A DNA stretch of 64,000 nt from Bog-950 sp964631835 (lineage in GTDB: Bacteria > Bacteroidota > Bacteroidia > Chitinophagales > LD1): the NCBI GenBank assembly GCA_964631835.1, contig CAZWAD010000014.1, forward strand, positions 1-64,000, given 5' to 3'. Below the pieces are notes generated by a model, which saw only the letters and a program-made list of their open reading frames with translations, was not told the DNA's origin and searched no databases. Made by a program: the position numbers and the translations under genes. Of this stretch, positions 8,980 through 18,200 are shown one piece after another (within the stretch, counting starts at the first letter, position 1; each line of letters starts with the position of its first letter).

Positions 8980-10028
8980 CAGAAATACAGAAGGTTACAT
9001 GGCGCAGTCCATCGAATATAGCTTTGATTAAATACTGGGGGAAAAAATCAGGAATTCAGATTCCGGCTAACCCTTCAATCAGTTTTACTCTTGAAAAATG
9101 TTACTCGGAAACAAGCGTTGCGCTAACTGAAAAACAGGGGAACTCAAAAGACATTGAACTTCGTTTTTATTTTGACGGAAAAGAAAACATGGCTTTTCAT
9201 TTAAGGATGCTGAAGTTTTTTGATGGTGTAGCTAAAGATTTTCGTTTCCTGAAACAATATGGGCTGGTTATTCACTCTACTAATTCTTTTCCGCACTCTT
9301 CCGGCATTGCTTCATCAGCCTCTGCTATGAGTGCACTATCTCTTTGCCTTTGTGATTTGCAGCAACAACTTACCAATAAAAAACTCCCTGCTGAAAAATT
9401 TTTTCAGACGGCTTCTTATTTTTCCCGTATAGGTTCAGGCAGCGCATGCCGTTCTGTTTACCCATACATAGCTGCATGGGGAAAAGCAAAGTCAATAAGA
9501 AATTCTAACGATAATCATGCTATTCCTTTTGGAAATAACCTTCATAAAACATTCAAGTCATTTCATAACAGCATATTGATTGCCAGCAGTGCAGAGAAAA
9601 AAGTTTCAAGCCGTGTGGGACACTCGCTGATGAAAACAAACCCTTTTGCAAAAACCCGATATGCCCAGGCAGAAAAAAACCTGAAAGAAATTGTTGCGGC
9701 ACTTAAGGGCGGTGACCTGGAAAAATTCGGGGCAATAACTGAAGAAGAAGCCATGACCCTTCATGCCCTTATGATGTGTTCTGCCCCTTCTTTTATTCTA
9801 ATGGCCCCTTCCACATTAAGTATGATTGAGAAAATCAGACAGTTCAGAGCCGAAAGCAAATTGCCGGTTTACTTTACGCTTGATGCCGGCCCCAACATCC
9901 ATTTGCTTTACCCGGAAACCAACAAAAAGAAAGTTCAGGAATTTATTTATTCGGAACTGGAGCAGGATTGCGAAAAGGGCAGAATGATTCACGACAATGT
10001 AGGCAAAGGCCCTGAGAAAATAAATTAA
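8976..10028 (+). CDS. mvaD: Diphosphomevalonate decarboxylase family protein
   Basis: The 350-residue protein carries the family landmarks SPSNIALIKYWGK (11-23), SSGIASSASAMSAL (108-121), RIGSGSACRS and, near the C-terminus, LDAGPNIHLLYPE. Family members convert 5-diphosphomevalonate (or in some lineages mevalonate 3,5-bisphosphate) to an isopentenyl product with ATP-driven decarboxylation. The residues alone do not settle which substrate is used, and this depends on what the preceding GHMP kinase makes. It overlaps the upstream gene by four bases and is followed after 35 bp by mevalonate kinase in the same operon. Confidence 0.92.
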   Translation: MTEIQKVTWRSPSNIALIKYWGKKSGIQIPANPSISFTLEKCYSETSVALTEKQGNSKDIELRFYFDGKENMAFHLRMLKFFDGVAKDFRFLKQYGLVIHSTNSFPHSSGIASSASAMSALSLCLCDLQQQLTNKKLPAEKFFQTASYFSRIGSGSACRSVYPYIAAWGKAKSIRNSNDNHAIPFGNNLHKTFKSFHNSILIASSAEKKVSSRVGHSLMKTNPFAKTRYAQAEKNLKEIVAALKGGDLEKFGAITEEEAMTLHALMMCSAPSFILMAPSTLSMIEKIRQFRAESKLPVYFTLDAGPNIHLLYPETNKKKVQEFIYSELEQDCEKGRMIHDNVGKGPEKIN

Positions 10029-10063
10029 TCAGCAATATCTGTTGATGAAAATCCGTACCGGTT

Positions 10064-10984
10064 GTGTCTAAGAGAATTTCTCACAAGTTTTTCCATTCCA
10101 AAATTCTGCTCTTTGGTGAACAAATCATCAATAAAGGGGCTATGGGTCTTGCACTGCCTGTAGACAAATTTGGCGGGGCACTAAGGCTGGGGAATATGAA
10201 GGACAAAAATATACTTGAATCAAATCAGTCACTTTCACACCTTGTCAATCATATCATTTATCAGGATGAACTTTCCTCGCAGTACGATACAAATCAGTTT
10301 CTTGAAGATGTGGAAAACGGATTGTATTTCGATTCGGATATTCCGCAGGGATACGGATTGGGTAGCTCAGGCGCTTTAGTTGCAGCTATCTATAATCAAT
10401 ACAAGAAATTCAAAAAGAGAAATTCACCGGTAGAAACAATCAAGAATGAACTGGCTTTGCTTGAAAGTTATTTTCATGGTAAAAGCTCCGGGCTCGATGC
10501 ATTAGTGAGTTACCTGGACCTTGCTGTACTCATAGATAAAGGTGAGGTAACCACAACATTCCGGTTCACCGGTTCCGATAAGCCTGCCGTAAAAGTATTT
10601 TTGGTGAACACCCGTACTGTGCGCAGCACTTCTACCTATGTAAACCTGTTCCTCGAAAAATGCACGGACAAAAAATTTATGAGCACGGTGGAGAGGAGCC
10701 TGATACCAACCACAAACATCGCTGTTGACAGCTTTATCAAAAAGAATTACTCAATACTGATGACCTCAGTAAAACTGATATCGCAGCTTCAGTTTGATTT
10801 ACTGCCCGAGTTTATCCCCGCACCGTTTAAAGATATCTGGAAAGAAGGCCTTCGAACCAACGAATATCATTTGAAGATTTGCGGTGCCGGTGGCGGAGGG
10901 TTTATCATTGGCTTTGCCAAAGAAGAAACTAAAACTGATTATCTATTCAGTGGAAAAGAAATTATTGAATTGATGAAATTTTAA
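10064..10984 (+). CDS. mvk: Mevalonate kinase (GHMP family)
   Basis: The 306-residue GHMP kinase has KILLFGEQ (13-20), GLGSSGA (98-104), SSGLDALVS with the catalytic-type Asp145, and a C-terminal CGAGGGGFIIGF loop, all typical of mevalonate kinases. The start is a GTG at 10064; no in-frame ATG fits the conserved N-terminus. It ends the mevalonate operon. Its last 23 bases overlap the 3' end of aroA on the other strand, so the two convergent transcripts share sequence and no separate terminator is visible between them. Confidence 0.9.
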   Translation: MSKRISHKFFHSKILLFGEQIINKGAMGLALPVDKFGGALRLGNMKDKNILESNQSLSHLVNHIIYQDELSSQYDTNQFLEDVENGLYFDSDIPQGYGLGSSGALVAAIYNQYKKFKKRNSPVETIKNELALLESYFHGKSSGLDALVSYLDLAVLIDKGEVTTTFRFTGSDKPAVKVFLVNTRTVRSTSTYVNLFLEKCTDKKFMSTVERSLIPTTNIAVDSFIKKNYSILMTSVKLISQLQFDLLPEFIPAPFKDIWKEGLRTNEYHLKICGAGGGGFIIGFAKEETKTDYLFSGKEIIELMKF

Positions 10985-12191
10985 ACCCCGCCTGTTCCAA
11001 ATCTTTCCAGAATGCGGGGTAAGATTTCTCCACCACAGCAGGAGTTTCTATTTCAATTTCGCCCATTAATGCCAGTGGCGCAAAACTCATAGCCATACGG
11101 TGGTCATCGTAGGTATGAATGGGAGAAGAGGGAAGACGGAACTCGCCTTTCAACTGGTAAAACTCATACAGTTCGGCATATTGAAAGCTCACATTCGCTT
11201 TTTTCAGTTCCTGCTGAAGTGCCGCCACGCGGTCGGTTTCCTTAATCTTCAGAGTTTCAATACCAGAAAAAGTAGCACAGATATTTTTAGCTGCGTACAT
11301 CACAGCAAAGGTTTGTGCCAAATCTGGGTTGTCAATAAAGTTCATCTTCATCAGCCGCGGGTAATTGACATTTACCTTTTTAAGCAGCGCACCTTCACCA
11401 ACAAATTCAGTAGTTACCCCAAAACGCTTAAACCAATCGGCAACCGTCCGGTCGCCCTGACTCCAGTCATTTTTTAATCCTTCTAAAAATATTTCCGCTT
11501 CATCGCACAGAAATGCGATGGAATACCAGTAGGATGCGGAAGACCAATCTCCTCCAACTGTATACGATTTAGAATTATGAATTTTAGAATTAAGAATTGA
11601 AATACTGTTTTCTTTCCATTCGTGTTGAACACCTAAATGCTTAAGAATCATTAAAGTCATTTCAATATAAGGTCTTGAGGTGAGTGCCGTAGTAAAATTT
11701 ATTTTCAATCCCTTTTCTAGAAATGGTGCAATAAGAAGAAGCGCGGTGATATACTGGCTACTGATGTTACCCTCAATGCTCACATCAGGTTTAATTTTCG
11801 ATATGTCAATTGGGTTAACCTCTACCGGTGGGAAACCTTCTTTGCCGATATAGTTCATATCAAAACCCAAATCATTAAGAGCATTCACTAGCGGGCGAAT
11901 AGGGCGCTCGCACATACGCTCGCTGCCGGTAATTATTTTATGCCGGTTTGCCGCACAGTAATACGCTGTAAGAAACCGCATGCTTGTTCCGGCATCGAGC
12001 ACATCGGCCGTATCTGCATCAGATGTAAGCACCTTAACTAAGTTTTGCGTATCGCGTGATAAGGAAAGGTTATCTATCTGAAGTTTGTTACCGCTAAGGG
12101 CATTTAATATAAGCAGCCGGTTGCTTTCGCTTTTGGAGCCGGGTATTCGGATATGCGCGTTTATTTTCCGCGTGGGGTGGGAGATGTGCAT
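10962..12191 (-). CDS. aroA: 3-phosphoshikimate 1-carboxyvinyltransferase (EPSP synthase)
   Basis: The 409-residue enzyme adds the enolpyruvyl group of PEP to shikimate-3-phosphate in aromatic amino acid synthesis. Seen are IPGSKSESNRLLIL near residue 17, DAGTSMRFLTAYY, DWSSASYW, DNPDLAQTFAVMYAA and KETDRVAAL, all diagnostic. The start codon overlaps the stop of aroB in TAATG, so the two are translationally coupled. A short stretch (ILNSKIHNSKSY) is encoded by degenerate GAATT heptamers at 11572-11598 just before the GGDWSSASYW core, and looks like a tolerated low-complexity insertion. Confidence 0.93.
   Translation of the reverse strand: MHISHPTRKINAHIRIPGSKSESNRLLILNALSGNKLQIDNLSLSRDTQNLVKVLTSDADTADVLDAGTSMRFLTAYYCAANRHKIITGSERMCERPIRPLVNALNDLGFDMNYIGKEGFPPVEVNPIDISKIKPDVSIEGNISSQYITALLLIAPFLEKGLKINFTTALTSRPYIEMTLMILKHLGVQHEWKENSISILNSKIHNSKSYTVGGDWSSASYWYSIAFLCDEAEIFLEGLKNDWSQGDRTVADWFKRFGVTTEFVGEGALLKKVNVNYPRLMKMNFIDNPDLAQTFAVMYAAKNICATFSGIETLKIKETDRVAALQQELKKANVSFQYAELYEFYQLKGEFRLPSSPIHTYDDHRMAMSFAPLALMGEIEIETPAVVEKSYPAFWKDLEQAGFKISSIQ
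11572..11598. repeat. Degenerate GAATT heptamer tract inside aroA
   Basis: GAATT occurs at 11572, 11579, 11587 and 11594 (+ strand), spacings 7, 8 and 7. The tract lies within aroA and encodes Asn/Ser/Lys/His-rich residues unlike the surrounding conserved enzyme core. Confidence 0.65.
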
Positions 12192-13273
12192 TACACTTTA
12201 TGAGGTCGTGTCATTTCAGAATAGTATGTCAGGCACCTGACTATCTCCTTTTCATTTACGGTCTGTTCAATTGAATAACTGCCCAGGCCGTTAAGTAATG
12301 AAAATTGAATTTCCCCGTTTCTGTTCTTTTTATCCTGTTTCATCAGTTTAATAACAGCCGGGATGCTTTTGTAATGCAAATACGGGAGAGCATCAAAAAG
12401 GATCATGCTTACCGGAAGCAGAATTAAAGCAAATTCAGGATTGTGATTAAACGACATAGCACCTTCGCAAATCAGGCCTGCACCCACCGCTTCGCCATGC
12501 AGTACGTTTTTTCCCTTGCTCAAAAAATGAGTTTCAAGGGCATGACCTGCGGTATGCCCAAAATTCAAGGCTTTCCGTTTACCCTCATCGTACTTATCCT
12601 CATCAGTAAAAGATGATTTAATATTAATGTTCTTTATTACCAGTGCATTCCAGTCAACCTCATTCCATGTTGTTTCTTTTCGAAGGATAGCAGTAGCTAA
12701 GTTGAAAAGGTCATCCAGGGCATCTGCATCGGCAATGGCATAGTGCTTAACTACCTCCATCATTCCCGCATTTCTATCGCGGTCAGGCAGCGTTTTAAGA
12801 AAACCGGTATAAATGAATACAGCAGAGGGGTCATTGAACAACCCTATTTGGTTTTTGTAATTCTGAAAGTCAATACCGGTCTTACCTCCCACGCTCGCGT
12901 CCACCATAGCTAGAAGAGTGGTGGGAACATTGATAAACTTAATTCCCCGCTTGTAACATCCTGCTACGAATCCGCCAATGTCGCCAACCACACCACCACC
13001 TAGGTTTATCAGCAGCGAGTTTCTGTCCGCATCTTCTTTGGTTAGTTTCTGCCAGATTAACTCGCAGGTCTTAATCGTTTTGTTCTTTTCCCCGGGTTTA
13101 ATTTTTACTAGATGATGAGGAGGGAGATGTTTTTCCAGCAGCGGGTAACAATAACGAAACGTGTTTTCGTCTGCTAAAACAAAAATTTTAGAATAGTAAT
13201 CATCAAAGATAAATTCGGGAACCCTGGACAAGGCATCATCCCCGACATATATGTCCGTTTCGGTTTTGCTCAC
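12191..13273 (-). CDS. aroB: 3-dehydroquinate synthase
   Basis: This 360-residue NAD-dependent cyclase makes 3-dehydroquinate from DAHP, the second step of the shikimate pathway. Motifs seen are PGEKNKTIKTCELIWQKL, NLGGGVVGDIGGFVAGCYKRG, PTTLLAMVDASVGGKTGID, and the metal ligands in LNFGHTAGHALE and LHGEAVGAG. It is directly followed by aroA with a one-base TAATG overlap and preceded by a small membrane protein gene three bases upstream, so aroB-aroA form one transcription unit with that gene. Confidence 0.95.
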   Translation of the reverse strand: MSKTETDIYVGDDALSRVPEFIFDDYYSKIFVLADENTFRYCYPLLEKHLPPHHLVKIKPGEKNKTIKTCELIWQKLTKEDADRNSLLINLGGGVVGDIGGFVAGCYKRGIKFINVPTTLLAMVDASVGGKTGIDFQNYKNQIGLFNDPSAVFIYTGFLKTLPDRDRNAGMMEVVKHYAIADADALDDLFNLATAILRKETTWNEVDWNALVIKNINIKSSFTDEDKYDEGKRKALNFGHTAGHALETHFLSKGKNVLHGEAVGAGLICEGAMSFNHNPEFALILLPVSMILFDALPYLHYKSIPAVIKLMKQDKKNRNGEIQFSLLNGLGSYSIEQTVNEKEIVRCLTYYSEMTRPHKV

Positions 13274-13276
13274 ACC

Positions 13277-13792
13277 TCAATACTTTCTTTCGAAAATTAC
13301 CGAGCCGATAAATGCCTGGCGGGCATCAAATTCATAAGCTGTTTCTTCTTCCGTACGCGTATATTCTTCGGCTGCATATACCTTTCTAGTTTTCTGTAAT
13401 TCGTTATGCAGTTTTTCTTCAGAAGTCAGCTCACGCTGGTAAATCGGCTCGTAATCCGTAGCACCTTCCACCATCGTTGCAGGCTTCACTTCACGGACCA
13501 ATATCTCTTTCTGTGGTTTTGTTTGTTTGTAAACAGGCGTTGGTTTGGTCTGGGGTTTCGGCTGAGATCTTGTTTGCGTAAGTTTTCTTTGTGCTTCCGC
13601 TTCTGCCTGCTTCCTTTTTATTTCACGCAGAATATCATCCATAGGGTTCGTTACCGGTGGAGAAACCGGTCTGTTAACCGGTGGGATGTCATCTGTGGCT
13701 GTGTTTTTCTTCTTTTCCTCAGCCCGTTTACCGATAGTATAAAGAAAATACAAAACTCCGATAATGATGTATATGATTACTTTAAAATCCAC
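13277..13792 (-). CDS. Small single-pass membrane protein of unknown function, 171 aa
   Basis: Residues 3-21 form a hydrophobic segment (VIIYIIIGVLYFLYTIGKR) followed by positive charges, so the protein is probably anchored with its C-terminus in the cytoplasm. The rest is low-complexity, rich in Lys, Glu, Gln, Pro and Thr with repeated QTKP-like segments (about 90-120), and is probably disordered or coiled. A conserved-looking tail ends in AFIGSVIFERKY. It lies three bases upstream of aroB and 19 bases downstream of the aldehyde dehydrogenase. I do not recognise a family. Confidence 0.75.
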   Translation of the reverse strand: MDFKVIIYIIIGVLYFLYTIGKRAEEKKKNTATDDIPPVNRPVSPPVTNPMDDILREIKRKQAEAEAQRKLTQTRSQPKPQTKPTPVYKQTKPQKEILVREVKPATMVEGATDYEPIYQRELTSEEKLHNELQKTRKVYAAEEYTRTEEETAYEFDARQAFIGSVIFERKY

Positions 13793-13811
13793 GGAAGCAA
13801 GTTATGATTTT

Positions 13812-15164
13812 TTAATGAATGTAAACCGTTTTAATGTTCACAAACTCACGCAAACCATGCTCCGACAGCTCTCTGCCGTAGCCGCTTCGTTTAACACCTC
13901 CAAAAGGTAAACGCGGGTCGCTTTTTACAATATCGTTGATGAAAACATTACCGGTGCGCAATTCAGAAATATATTTTTCAGCATTTGCACTATCTGCCGT
14001 CCAGATAGACGCGCCTAACCCAAAAACAGAGTTATTGGCAGTAGCAACGGCCTCGGCTGCATCCTTTACCACAATAACACTCCATACCGGACCGAAAATT
14101 TCTTCATCGAAAGCAGGCATACCTTCACCAACTCCTGAAAGTACGACCGGTGAAACAAAATTACCATCCTCAAGTGTAACTTCAGCGCCATAATGAGCCA
14201 AAGCTCCTTTGGCTACAGAATCAGAAATCTGCTTTTTTACCTTTTCAGCCAAATCTTTCCGCGCCAATGGGCCTATTTGGGTTGCATCATCCATCGGGTC
14301 ACCTACTTTCAAGTTTCTAACAGACTCAATCAGTTTACCGGTGAAGTCATGTGCAACATCTTCAACTACAATAAAGCGTTTTGCAGCGTTACAACTTTGA
14401 CCGGAATTGATGCTGCGCGATTTTATTGCTCCGGCAATGGTGAAATCCATGTCCACATCACCCAGAACGATAAAGGCGTCATTGCCCCCGAGTTCCATTA
14501 CACATTTTTTAATATTCCTCCCGGCTTGTTCCGCAAGTCGACCACCTGTAACATCACTACCGGTGAAACTTATTCCGGATATGCGCGGGTCTGCAATCAG
14601 TTTGGCAGCATCTTCGTTAGAAAGAAAATAGTTTTTGAAAACTCCGTCAGGCAAGCCGGCTTCTAAAAATAAAGAAGCAATTGCCTCCGCACACTGAGGA
14701 ACATTAGGTGCATGTTTCAGAATACTTACGTTCCCCGATATCAATGTCGGAATGGCAAAACGGAAAACCTGCCAGAAGGGAAAATTCCATGGCATAATGC
14801 TGAAAATTATCCCCATCGGTTCAAAACGGATATAGCTTTTTGATGCATTGGTTTGTACCGGTTCATCTTTTAAAAACTCAGGGGCTTTTTCAATGAAGTA
14901 ATCAAAGGCAGTTAGTGTTTTGCTGATTTCATATTCCGCTTCGCGCAAAGGCTTTCCCATTTCAAGGGTAATCAATTCCGCATATTGGTGTTTCCGTTTT
15001 TGAAGCAAATCAGCAAGGTTCCTTAATTGTTTACCTCTTTCAAGCACTGAAAGTTTACACCAGGTATCAAAAGATTGAAGCGATAACGTCAAATCAGGAA
15101 ACCCATCTAAAGGAAACTCCCTGATAAGGTGATTGCTGACAGGATTAATAGATGCGTATTTCAT
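13812..15164 (-). CDS. NAD(P)+-dependent aldehyde dehydrogenase (succinate-semialdehyde dehydrogenase-like)
   Basis: A 450-residue ALDH-superfamily enzyme with the Rossmann and catalytic motifs in order: MPWNFPFWQVFRFA, GSDVTGGRLAEQAG, the catalytic Glu in MELGGNDAFIVL, the nucleophilic Cys in NSGQSCNAAKRFIV, EEIFGPVWSVI and LPFGGVKRSGYGRE. It oxidises an aldehyde to the acid with NAD(P)+; the short N-terminus and the GVKRSGYGRE tail resemble bacterial succinate-semialdehyde dehydrogenases, but the substrate is inferred. It starts the minus-strand run that leads into aroB and aroA. Confidence 0.9.
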   Translation of the reverse strand: MKYASINPVSNHLIREFPLDGFPDLTLSLQSFDTWCKLSVLERGKQLRNLADLLQKRKHQYAELITLEMGKPLREAEYEISKTLTAFDYFIEKAPEFLKDEPVQTNASKSYIRFEPMGIIFSIMPWNFPFWQVFRFAIPTLISGNVSILKHAPNVPQCAEAIASLFLEAGLPDGVFKNYFLSNEDAAKLIADPRISGISFTGSDVTGGRLAEQAGRNIKKCVMELGGNDAFIVLGDVDMDFTIAGAIKSRSINSGQSCNAAKRFIVVEDVAHDFTGKLIESVRNLKVGDPMDDATQIGPLARKDLAEKVKKQISDSVAKGALAHYGAEVTLEDGNFVSPVVLSGVGEGMPAFDEEIFGPVWSVIVVKDAAEAVATANNSVFGLGASIWTADSANAEKYISELRTGNVFINDIVKSDPRLPFGGVKRSGYGRELSEHGLREFVNIKTVYIH

Positions 15165-15216
15165 TGCCGATCAGTCGCGAAAATGAAAGAAATTTGCAGA
15201 TTTAGATGTAAGGAGT

Positions 15217-18200
15217 TTATCTGATTAGTGTTACGCTTCCTTTTCGGATATCTTCAACATGCCCGTCTAAAAAGCCAAGACGTAACTGCCAGACAAACAC
15301 AGCAGGATTCTGGAGTACTCCTTTATAAGTGCCGTCCCATTTGAACTGGTAGTTGTTGGATTCATAAACTTTTTCGCCCCAGCGGTTGAAAACCTGTATT
15401 TCAAAGAAAGCTACTCCTTTCAGCTTGCCAAACACCTCAAAATAATCGTTGTTGCCATCACCGTTTGGGGTAAACACGTTAGGAACAAAAATGGTATAGT
15501 CAGTTGTGATGTATACAGTAACGGCATCAGATGCAGTACATCCGGCTTCGTTAGTAACCTGAATGTTGTAAACAGTAGTAACGGAGGGTGAGGCTTCCGG
15601 ATTTATACAACCAGTACAACTCAGAGTAGATGAAGGTGCCCAGATGCTGGTATAGTTCCCGGGGTTACCGGTAATGGTATATCCTAAAGTGGTGCTTTCC
15701 CCCAAGCTTATAGTTACCGAAGGCGAAGCGTCAACGCTAAAGTCATACTGATAGGAAAGCGTAAACGATGAACTCAAACTGCAACCATTAGCATCTGTCA
15801 GTGTCACGATGTAGTTTCCGGGACCTAAACCGGTGAGGTTGCTTGCGGATGTACCATGTGACCAGGAGAATTGATAAGGTATTGCACCCCCGCTCACATT
15901 CAATGAAATACTTCCGTCATCGGGGTTCATTTCGCAAGTAGGGTTTATGAAAGAGGAACCGAGAAGAACTCCTGCAGGTTCTGTAATTACAGCACTTATC
16001 GTTACAGGACAAGAATTATTGTCGGTAATTGAAACCGAGTACGTCCCGGCTGCCAGATTATTTCTGTTTTGTAAAATGTTGCCATCATTCCAAACAAATG
16101 CATAAGGAGAAACACCCCCTGAAACTGAGGTGGTAATATTTCCGTCATTGTATCCGTTACAGCTTACATTGGTGTGAACCTCGCTTGCAGTAATTGCTGT
16201 AGGTTCAGTTAGTATAATTCCGTTTTGCATTACTGAACACCCGTTGTTGTCGGTTACAGTCACTGAATAATTTCCGGCAGAAACATTCGTAAGATTTTGC
16301 AAAACAGAACCTGTATTCCAACCAAATGAATATGGAATTGTTCCTCCGGACACTGTAAGGTTTACATAACCTGTGCTGGCACCATAGCATAAAATATGCG
16401 TATGCGATTCATTCAGCTCTAGAGGTGCGGGTTGAGTAATACTTACAGAAAGTGAAGAAGTACAGGAATTGTTATCACTAACAGTTACAGAGTAGTTTCC
16501 GGCCGCAATATTTACCCTGTCTTCAGTATTCACCCCTCCATTCCATATGAAATAATAAGGAGAAACACCACCTGAAACAGCAATATTTATAGAACCAGTG
16601 TTGGCGCTGTTACATAAAACATCCGTATGCGTTGCTGTTAAACTGATGGCTGGTGGCTCTGTGATGTTTACGTTTAATGCTGATGAGCAGGTATGGTTAT
16701 CAGTTATGGTTACCTGATAATTACCGGCACTAAGGCTGTTTCTGTTCGGAGTTGTAGTCCCGCTATTCCAAACAAAATTATAAGGTGATGTGCCCCCGCT
16801 TGGAACAAGATTAATAGATCCGGTTGCTTGCCCATGGCACAAAACATTAGCAGTAGTAACCCCTACATTCAGAATAGCCGGCTCCGAAATAGTTATATTC
16901 AACAACTGAACGCACAAACTATTATCCGTTACGGAAAGCGTATAGGTGCCGGCACCAATACCTGTCCTGTTTTGCAAAGCCGCACCATCGTTCCACAAAT
17001 AAGTGTAAGGCGAAACTCCCCCTGATACAGAAACACTGATATCGGCATTATTCCCGCCAAAGCACAAAACATTGGTATGTGTCTCGGTAATTAAAATTCC
17101 CGAGTTGGTTCCTACAGCAACATTTAATGAAGATGTGCAAGAGTTGTTGTCGGTAACAGTAACAATGTAACTTCCAAGAACAAGGCTACTCCTGTCTTCT
17201 GTAGCTGTTCCATCATTCCACAAGTAAGTATAGGGTGAAACTCCACCCGCAGATGTAATATCTATACTTCCTGAGTTTCCGCCATAACACGAAACATTCA
17301 CATGCGTCTCAGAAATATTCAAGGTTGCCGGTTCAGTTATTACAATATTCAACCCGGAAGAACAGGAGTTGTTATCATTCACGGTTACTAGGTAGCTACC
17401 TGCATTGAGGTTATTCCTTATTGGAGAAGTGTTTCCATCATTCCATATATATGTATATGGAAGAGTTCCGCCTGTAGAAGATACACTTACAGAGCCCGTA
17501 TTTGCACCGTTACATAAAAGATTGGCGTGTGTCTCGGAAATAATTAAAGCGGTAGGTTGAGGAATAGAAACAGTGATTGCTAAAGAACAAGAATTATCAT
17601 CTGAAACTGTTACGGAATAATTCCCGGCTGTAAGATTCAGGCGGTTTTGATATGTATTACCGTCATTCCAATTAAACAAGTATGGTGACGTTCCACCCGA
17701 CAAGGAAATATTTATGGAGCCTGTACTCGCTCCATAGCACAAAACATCAACATGGGTTTCATCCGCAATTAGTTCTGTTGGTTCCGTTATAGCTACCGGT
17801 AAGGTAATTGAACATAAATTGTTATCGCTGATAGTTACTGTATAATTTCCTGCAGAAATTCCCGTCCTGTTTTGCTGAGTATTGCCATCATTCCAAGCGA
17901 AAGTATACGGTGACGTGCCTCCGGATACCGAAAGATTAATTGTTCCGTTTGAATTACCGGCACATAATACATCCGAATGAGTTTCAATCACATTCAATAC
18001 AGAAGGTTGTGTAATTTGAGTTGTAATAGAAAATGTGCAGTTGTTGTTATCATTAACAGTAAGCGAGTACGTCCCTGCAGAAAGAAAATTTCTGTTTTGT
18101 GAGGTATTTCCATCGTTCCATGTATAAGTGTATGGTGCTGTTCCTCCTGATGGAGCAATAACAATCGAACCAATATTTCCTCCGTTGCATGGAATGTTAT

